A stretch of DNA of 29,036 bases from an uncultured Oscillospiraceae bacterium (GTDB lineage: Bacteria > Bacillota_A > Clostridia > Oscillospirales > Oscillospiraceae): the NCBI GenBank assembly GCA_934589325.1, contig CAKTNU010000004.1:1-29036 (forward strand), written 5' to 3'. Below, piece after piece: positions 24,349 to 29,036 of this stretch (position 1 is its first letter; the number at the start of each line of letters is the position of its first letter). The notes below the pieces were generated by a model that had not been told where the DNA came from, searched no databases, and saw nothing but the letters and a program-made list of their open reading frames with translations. Both the position numbers and the translations under genes were made by a program.

Positions 24349-24377
24349 ATTATATATTTTTGTCTCAACCTTGGCAA
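24349..24377 (-). promoter_or_regulatory. Sigma-A promoter for the YhgE/Pip operon
   Basis: Minus-strand TTGCCA (24372-24377), 17-bp spacer, TATAAT (24349-24354), start near 24342 and a leader of about 68 nt. The spacer is A/T-rich. It lies in the 236-bp gap (24275-24510), which also contains the terminator of the upstream amidohydrolase gene and no gene. Confidence 0.7.
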
Positions 24378-24465
24378 CAACAAAAGTGACGTTTCTGCGC
24401 AGGGGCGCAAAATTGCATGAAAATCAGACATTTCCGGCGGTAAGTTCAGACTCCGAAAATACGCT

Positions 24466-24496
24466 GTCCCCCGGTTTCTGACGAAGACCGGAGGAC
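24466..24496 (-). terminator. Probable terminator of the amidohydrolase gene
   Basis: On the minus strand GUCCUCCGGU (24487-24496) pairs with ACCGGGGGAC (24466-24475), 10 bp with one G-U, around an 11-nt loop. It is 14 bp past the stop. The following U-tract is short (AGCGUAUUUUC), so confidence is moderate. Confidence 0.55.
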
Positions 24497-24510
24497 ATTT
24501 GTTCCTGCCA

Positions 24511-25791
24511 TTACTTATACAGATCGAGCTGGCGTTCGACCTGCGGCATTTTCCTTACCTTGGGAGAATCAAACACCTCGCCCCGGGCGACGACCATTGC
24601 GGGACTGCGCAGAGCTTCGAGGCTCTCAAGCGGGTCTCCTGCCGTGACGACGAAATCGGCGCACTTGCCCGGGGCAATGCTGCCGGTGACATCGGCCAGG
24701 CCCGCGATGCGGGCGTTTATTTCTGTCGCAGTGTGCAGAGCAAAGGCGTTCGACACGCCGCAGTATTTGTGGAAATAGTTCAGCTCACGCCACATGTCAT
24801 AATGCGTGATGTACGGGCAGCCGGTATCCGTGCCGAGGCCGACGGTGACTCCGGCGGCAAGGCAGGCGCGGGCGCAGTCTATCATGCCGTTGAACACGAC
24901 CTCGCCGTTATATTTCTCTGTCTCGCTGATGTGACTGACCTCGCGGTCGAACAGTGCATAGGGCAGAGCCGGAGATATCGTCGTGACCAGTGCCGCGCCG
25001 GTGGACTTGAACAGCTCAAGTATATGCTCATCGGGCTTTGCGCCGTGCTCTATAGTGTCGACCCCGTTTTCAAGCGCCACGCGGACGCCCTCCGGACTTT
25101 CAACATGAGCCGCGACCTTGTAGCCCAGCCGGTGCGCCTCATCGCAGGCGGCCTTGACATACTCCGGCGGCATTTTCAGCGCCCCCGGCTCACCCTTTAC
25201 GGTCGCATCCAGCACTCCGCCGGTTATCATGAGCTTGATGAGGTCGGGCTTACCGGAGGCTATCTTCGTCACGAGCTCTTTTGCTTCATCGGCGCTGTGC
25301 GCCTCATATGCGAGGGATCCGGCCATATGTCCGCCCGGGACGGAGACCGCCATATTCGCCGCAAGGATGCGCGGACCCTTGTACTTCCCGGCCTTTATCC
25401 CGTCACGTATCTTCCCGTCATACTCCATGATGCCGCCGACGGTACGTATCGTCGTAACGCCGCTCATGAGCTGAGTCTTTGCGTTGGCAGCGCATATGAC
25501 CTCGACCACATGGCGCATCAGTGCGGTGCTCGTGACGGATTTTACAAGCTTTGTGTTGTCGGACTGCTTTTTCTTCGGCCGTCCGGAGGCCGGCAGATGC
25601 AGATGCAGATTTATAAGTCCCGGCATAATGTACTTGCCGCCGAGGTCTATCCTCTCGCAGTCGGCGCCCTCGCTGCCCGCGGGAACTATGGCGCTTATCG
25701 TCTCGCCGTCGGTAATTATGCTCATGCCCTTCTGCGGCTGCATATTTTCGCTTCCGTCGAGTATAATGCCGTTTACGTATGCTTTTTTCAT
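24511..25791 (-). CDS. Metal-dependent amidohydrolase (imidazolonepropionase/prolidase-like)
   Basis: A 426-residue enzyme of the amidohydrolase superfamily with a complete two-metal site: NLHLH with His63 and His65, the likely carboxylated Lys186 (LIKLMITGG), AAHVES with His229, TIEHGA with His249, and GTDTG with Asp322. The flanking beta-sandwich is visible at both ends (KKAYVNGIILDG near the start; GSIAPGKCADFVV near the end). Relatives include imidazolonepropionase and Xaa-Pro or Xaa-Arg dipeptidases. No other histidine-degradation gene is nearby, so a peptide or amide substrate is more likely, but the substrate is unknown. There is no signal peptide. The ATG at 25791 has GGAGC 6 nt upstream; an in-frame start at 25851 would lie inside the promoter. 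It is divergent from the marR-type operon. Confidence 0.88.
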   Translation of the reverse strand: MKKAYVNGIILDGSENMQPQKGMSIITDGETISAIVPAGSEGADCERIDLGGKYIMPGLINLHLHLPASGRPKKKQSDNTKLVKSVTSTALMRHVVEVICAANAKTQLMSGVTTIRTVGGIMEYDGKIRDGIKAGKYKGPRILAANMAVSVPGGHMAGSLAYEAHSADEAKELVTKIASGKPDLIKLMITGGVLDATVKGEPGALKMPPEYVKAACDEAHRLGYKVAAHVESPEGVRVALENGVDTIEHGAKPDEHILELFKSTGAALVTTISPALPYALFDREVSHISETEKYNGEVVFNGMIDCARACLAAGVTVGLGTDTGCPYITHYDMWRELNYFHKYCGVSNAFALHTATEINARIAGLADVTGSIAPGKCADFVVTAGDPLESLEALRSPAMVVARGEVFDSPKVRKMPQVERQLDLYK

Positions 25792-25822
25792 AGCTGTGCT
25801 CCTAATATTTATTTCTGCCACG

Positions 25823-25851
25823 ATTATAGCCTCACCGCGCCGGTTTTTCAA
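25823..25851 (-). promoter_or_regulatory. Sigma-A promoter for the amidohydrolase gene
   Basis: Minus-strand TTGAAA (25846-25851), 17-bp spacer, TATAAT (25823-25828). The start would be near 25816, about 25 nt before the ATG. Its position inside the longest possible reading frame is the main reason for choosing the start at 25791. Confidence 0.75.
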
Positions 25852-25926
25852 GACTTCACAAAAAGTTCAAAGCATTGTGACAAAATACAGCTCAAAGCAG
25901 TGCCGTCTTTTTGTGGCTGATGCTTC

Positions 25927-25955
25927 TTGACATTGCCTGGATATCCGGCTAAAAT
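25927..25955 (+). promoter_or_regulatory. Sigma-A promoter for the marR-ABC exporter operon
   Basis: TTGACA (25927-25932), 17-bp spacer, TAAAAT (25950-25955), start near 25962. Just downstream, CGTACTACG (25962-25970) overlaps TACGTA (25967-25972). Such small palindromes at the start point could belong to a MarR operator, but they are too short to call one. Confidence 0.75.
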
Positions 25956-25990
25956 ATGTCGCGTACTACGTAATTTGGAAGTGAATAATT

Positions 25991-26473
25991 TTGGAGCAGA
26001 ATATTCCGTTCGGAGCACGGTTTTCCATATTGAACCGCAGCTTCCGCAGGCGGATAGACGAGCTCATCGGTGAATTTGGGCTGACGGGAGTACAGGGCTT
26101 TGTGCTGTGTGAACTGCATCGCCTTGAGATGGACGGCTCGCCCGAGGTAAATCAGCGCGATCTTGAGCGTGCAGCTCATCTTAGCCATCCGACGCTCAAC
26201 GAGATAATAAAGCGGCTCGAGGCCAAGGGCTTTGTGAGCTGCCGCGTCAGCGAGCGTGACCGCCGCTCAAAATGCATCGTCTCCGCGCCTAAGGCGGAGG
26301 AGGTGTTCAGCCGCATGGACGGCATGGACAGTGCGGTGTTCGGTGAGCTGTGCCGCGGTCTGAGCGATGAGCAGATATCCGCATTTCTTGAAACTATCGA
26401 CATAATGCTGCAGAACGCCATGGAACTGCACCAGATGCAGTGTCCCGGCGGGAAAGGATGTGACGGCACATGA
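25991..26473 (+). CDS. MarR-family transcriptional regulator
   Basis: A 160-residue winged-helix repressor-type protein of normal MarR length. The recognition region NQRDLERAAHLSHPTLNEIIKRLEAKGFV (54-82) is followed by the wing SCRVSERDRRSKCIVSAP, with the conserved D-x-R-R of the beta-wing. Dimerisation helices lie at both ends. The start is a TTG at 25991: an in-frame stop lies just upstream (25982-25984), GGAAG is about 9 nt before it, and no later start keeps the first helix. Its stop overlaps the ABC exporter start (ATGA). Such MarR proteins usually repress their own operon and release on binding an exported compound; autoregulation is inferred from this layout. Confidence 0.9.
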   Translation: MEQNIPFGARFSILNRSFRRRIDELIGEFGLTGVQGFVLCELHRLEMDGSPEVNQRDLERAAHLSHPTLNEIIKRLEAKGFVSCRVSERDRRSKCIVSAPKAEEVFSRMDGMDSAVFGELCRGLSDEQISAFLETIDIMLQNAMELHQMQCPGGKGCDGT

Positions 26474-28212
26474 TAAAGAGACTTGCCGCATGTGTGAGAG
26501 AATATAAAAAGCCTACGATCCTCACTCTTATATTTATAGTAGGCGAAGCCTTTATCGAGACATTTATACCGTTCATAACCGCCAGGCTGGTGAACCTGAT
26601 AAAATACGGCGCTCCGATGGAGCAGGTAGTGCGCATCGGACTGTTTCTGGTGCTGATGGCCTGCCTGTCCCTCTGCTGCGGCGGCATTGCCGGCGCTACC
26701 TGCGCCAAGGCCTCCACCGGCTTTGCCAAGAATCTGCGGCACGATATGTTCGAGCGGATACAGGGCTTTTCCTTTGAGAATATAGACAAATTCTCCTCCG
26801 CATCGCTCGTAACGCGTATGACCACCGATATCAGCAATGTCCAGATGTCGTTTATGATGATAATCAGGCTTGCAATACGCTGCCCGCTGATGTTCATTTT
26901 CTGCATCGTGATGGCCTTTATCATGGGCGGAAAGCTGGCACTGACCTTTGTTGTCGTCGTGCCGGTGCTGATATTCGGGCTTTTGATGATAGCGCGCAAG
27001 GCAATGCCCGCGTTCCGCGCCGTGTTCCGCAAGTATGACCGGCTCAACGAATCCATTGAGGAAAATGTCCGCGGTATGCGCGTCGTCAAGGGCTTTGCTC
27101 GGGAAAACTACGAAAAGCAGAAGTTCGGCGCCGCGTCCAAGGATATCTGCGGCGATTTCACTCATGCCGAGCGTATCGTTGCCCTCAACTCCCCGCTCAT
27201 GCAGCTGTGCGTATATTTCAACATGGTGTTCATCATGATAGTCGGCTCCAAGCTCGTCATAACCAGCGGCGGGCAGACGATAGACGTCGGCCAGATGTCC
27301 GCCATGCTGACCTATGGCTTCCAGATACTCATGTCGCTGATGATGATATCCATGATATACGTCATGCTCACGATGTCCGCAGAATCGGCAAAGCGTATCT
27401 GCGAGGTCCTTTCCGAGGAGCCCGCGCTGAAAAATCCGGAGCACCCCGTGACCGATGTCGCCGACGGCTCGATAGATTTTGACGGCGTATCGTTCAAATA
27501 CTCCTCAAAGGCGAAGAAATTCGCCCTGCGTGATATCGACCTGCACATCGCCTCCGGCATGACCGTCGGCATACTCGGCGGTACCGGCAGCAGCAAGACC
27601 ACTCTCATCCAGCTCATCTCCAGGCTTTACGATGTGACGGAGGGCTCCGTCCGCGTAGGCGGCGTCGATGTGCGCGATTACGATATGGAGACTCTGCGAA
27701 ACAGCGTCGCGGTCGTGCTGCAGAAGAACCTGCTGTTTTCAGGCACAATAAAAGACAATCTCCGCTGGGGCGATCCCGATGCGACCGACGAGGAGCTTGA
27801 AGCCGCCTGCCGCCTCGCACAGGCAGACGATTTCGTCCGTTCCTTCCCCGACGGCTACGACACGTGGATAGAGCAGGGCGGCACCAATGTCTCCGGCGGC
27901 CAGAAGCAGCGCCTCTGCATCGCCCGCGCACTGCTCAAGAAGCCCAAGGTGCTGATACTAGACGACTCTACAAGCGCCGTCGACACCCGGACCGACGCGC
28001 TTATCCGCGCAGGCTTCAAGACCTACATTCCCGAGACTACGAAAATAATCATCGCCCAGCGCGTGGCTTCGGTGCAGGATGCCGACATGATAATCGTCAT
28101 GGACAACGGCCGTATCGCCGCATCCGGCACACACGAGGAGCTGCTGCGCACATGCGATATCTACCGCGAGGTCTGCCAGCAGCAGACGAACGGAGGTGAC
28201 GGCAATGAGTGA
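26470..28212 (+). CDS. ABC exporter half-transporter with degenerate ATPase site
   Basis: A 580-residue fused membrane-ATPase subunit. Six membrane helices occupy about 1-310, with the long intracellular loops typical of type IV (B-family) exporters. The ATPase domain has Walker A GGTGSSKTT (370-378, Lys376), signature VSGGQKQR (474-481) and Walker B LILDD. The catalytic Glu position is Asp499, and the switch His is Gln530 (IIIAQR). Both changes mark the degenerate site of heterodimeric exporters such as TM287/288 and BmrCD, so it should pair with the subunit encoded immediately downstream, whose start overlaps it by 8 bp. The ATG at 26470 overlaps the MarR stop. The likely role is drug or lipid-like compound efflux; the substrate is unknown. 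Confidence 0.92.
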   Translation: MIKRLAACVREYKKPTILTLIFIVGEAFIETFIPFITARLVNLIKYGAPMEQVVRIGLFLVLMACLSLCCGGIAGATCAKASTGFAKNLRHDMFERIQGFSFENIDKFSSASLVTRMTTDISNVQMSFMMIIRLAIRCPLMFIFCIVMAFIMGGKLALTFVVVVPVLIFGLLMIARKAMPAFRAVFRKYDRLNESIEENVRGMRVVKGFARENYEKQKFGAASKDICGDFTHAERIVALNSPLMQLCVYFNMVFIMIVGSKLVITSGGQTIDVGQMSAMLTYGFQILMSLMMISMIYVMLTMSAESAKRICEVLSEEPALKNPEHPVTDVADGSIDFDGVSFKYSSKAKKFALRDIDLHIASGMTVGILGGTGSSKTTLIQLISRLYDVTEGSVRVGGVDVRDYDMETLRNSVAVVLQKNLLFSGTIKDNLRWGDPDATDEELEAACRLAQADDFVRSFPDGYDTWIEQGGTNVSGGQKQRLCIARALLKKPKVLILDDSTSAVDTRTDALIRAGFKTYIPETTKIIIAQRVASVQDADMIIVMDNGRIAASGTHEELLRTCDIYREVCQQQTNGGDGNE

Positions 28213-29036
28213 AAAAATCAAAAACGCGCCCCCCGCGGCGAAAAAGGGCAATATAGGCCGCGTGATAAAGAAGCTCGTCGGCTACTATCCCGTCCTCGCC
28301 CCGCTCACAGCGCTGTGCATACTGTTTTCCGCGATAGTGTCCTCCATTCCGTCGATATTCATGCAGAATGTGCTGTCCATCGTAGAAGCCCATTACAAGA
28401 TCGGCGACTGGTCCGCGGCCAAGGCCGAGATAATGCCGTGGGTCACAGCGCTGATAATCCTGTATGTGCTGTCGATACTGTCGATGACGCTCTACAGCCA
28501 GCTCATGGCATATATGACGCAGGGCTTCCTCGATAAGCTCCGCCGCGAAATGTTCGACGGCATGCAGGATCTTCCGATAAAATACTTTGACACGCACCAG
28601 CACGGCGATATCATGAGCTACTACACCAACGATATCGACACTCTGCGCCAGCTCGTTTCACAGGCCATCCCCGCCTTTATTCAGTCCGGGGCGATCGTTC
28701 TCTGCGTGCTTGCAATAATGCTGTACTACAGCGTACTGATGACCCTCGTGCTTCTGCTCGGCGTGGTCGCGATGATATTCGTGGCCAAAAAGGTCGGCGG
28801 CGGCTCGGCAAGATATTTTATCCGCCAGCAGAAGTCAGTTGCAAAGACCGAGGGCTATATTCAGGAGATGATGAACGGCCAGAAGGTCGTCAAGGTATTC
28901 TGCCACGAGGATCAGTGCATCAAGGATTTCGACGCGATAAACGACGCACTGTGCGACGACAGCTTCCGCGCCAACGCCTATGCCAACATACTCGGCCCGA
29001 TAATAGGCAACATCGGCAATGTCCTGTACGTCACTC
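28205..29036 (+). CDS. Second ABC exporter subunit (partial, runs off the window)
   Basis: The ATG at 28205 follows a full GGAGGTGA and opens a frame with no stop to the window end (277 complete codons). The N-terminus has a basic Ala/Pro/Lys leader (MSEKIKNAPPAAKKGN) of about 20 residues, then membrane helices of the exporter domain. Family segments visible are LRREMFDGMQDLPIKYFDTHQHGDIMSYYTNDIDTLRQ and KTEGYIQEMMNGQKVVKVF. The ATPase domain lies beyond the window, so the expected canonical Glu and His cannot be checked. Eight-base overlap with the preceding gene in another frame implies coupled translation and equal stoichiometry for a heterodimer. Confidence 0.9.
   Translation, partial: MSEKIKNAPPAAKKGNIGRVIKKLVGYYPVLAPLTALCILFSAIVSSIPSIFMQNVLSIVEAHYKIGDWSAAKAEIMPWVTALIILYVLSILSMTLYSQLMAYMTQGFLDKLRREMFDGMQDLPIKYFDTHQHGDIMSYYTNDIDTLRQLVSQAIPAFIQSGAIVLCVLAIMLYYSVLMTLVLLLGVVAMIFVAKKVGGGSARYFIRQQKSVAKTEGYIQEMMNGQKVVKVFCHEDQCIKDFDAINDALCDDSFRANAYANILGPIIGNIGNVLYVT

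Noticed and set aside
24499..25920. A 473-codon plus-strand frame over the amidohydrolase gene
   Set aside because: The minus strand encodes a complete metal site and has a promoter and ribosome site. The plus frame also runs into intergenic DNA and has none of these.
26176..27444. A 422-codon minus-strand frame over the marR and ABC exporter genes
   Set aside because: It is antisense to two well-supported genes and His/Tyr/Glu-rich with no domain.

Overview
The window looks like chromosome from a moderately GC-rich Firmicute, most likely a gut-type Clostridia (Oscillospirales-like). Signs of this are holB followed by ricT (the B. subtilis yaaT order), PyrR-controlled uracil uptake, consensus sigma-A promoters with 17-bp spacers, strong GGAGG ribosome binding sites, AT-rich intergenic DNA, and YhgE/Pip, VTC and CotH family genes. 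The species assignment is inference. I see no rRNA, tRNA, CRISPR array, insertion sequence, prophage or plasmid functions. Coding density is high.

Layout. 1-1553: promoter, a TtcA-type tRNA thiolase and a GNAT acetyltransferase, ended by a 17-bp hairpin shared with the convergent operon. 1568-5453 (minus): type I asparaginase, a BaiN/HI0933-family flavoprotein and a COG2509-type FAD dehydrogenase. 5491-10167 (plus): a four-gene operon of VTC polyphosphate-polymerase domain protein, DUF4956 membrane protein, beta-helical lipoprotein and secreted CotH-family kinase. 10192-12358 (minus): uraA and pyrR behind a readable PyrR attenuator with promoter, PyrR-binding hairpin, antiterminator and terminator. 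12428-13791: a membrane-anchored XRE regulator. 13869-15478: a secreted heptad-repeat membrane protein. 15668-17963 (minus): holB and ricT from a perfect consensus promoter. 18080-18878 (plus): a PAP2 phosphatase. 18973-24377 (minus): two YhgE/Pip-family giant membrane proteins with a small two-TM coiled-coil protein encoded between them. 24466-25851 (minus): an amidohydrolase. 25927-29036 (plus): a MarR regulator and a heterodimeric ABC exporter; the second half runs off the window.

How the genes work together. The pyrR-uraA unit is a feedback loop in which PyrR senses UMP and attenuates its own transcript and that of the uracil importer. MarR-ABC-ABC is a typical self-regulated drug-efflux operon; its first subunit carries a degenerate ATPase site (Asp for Glu, Gln for His) and so probably needs the second. 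The VTC/DUF4956/lipoprotein/CotH operon combines a cytosolic nucleotide-using polymerase fold, a membrane protein, a surface scaffold and an exported kinase. It is the best candidate here for an uncharacterised envelope phosphoryl-transfer system. The YhgE/Pip triad is the second candidate, an envelope complex of unknown role. All assignments come from reading motifs by eye; no database search was possible.
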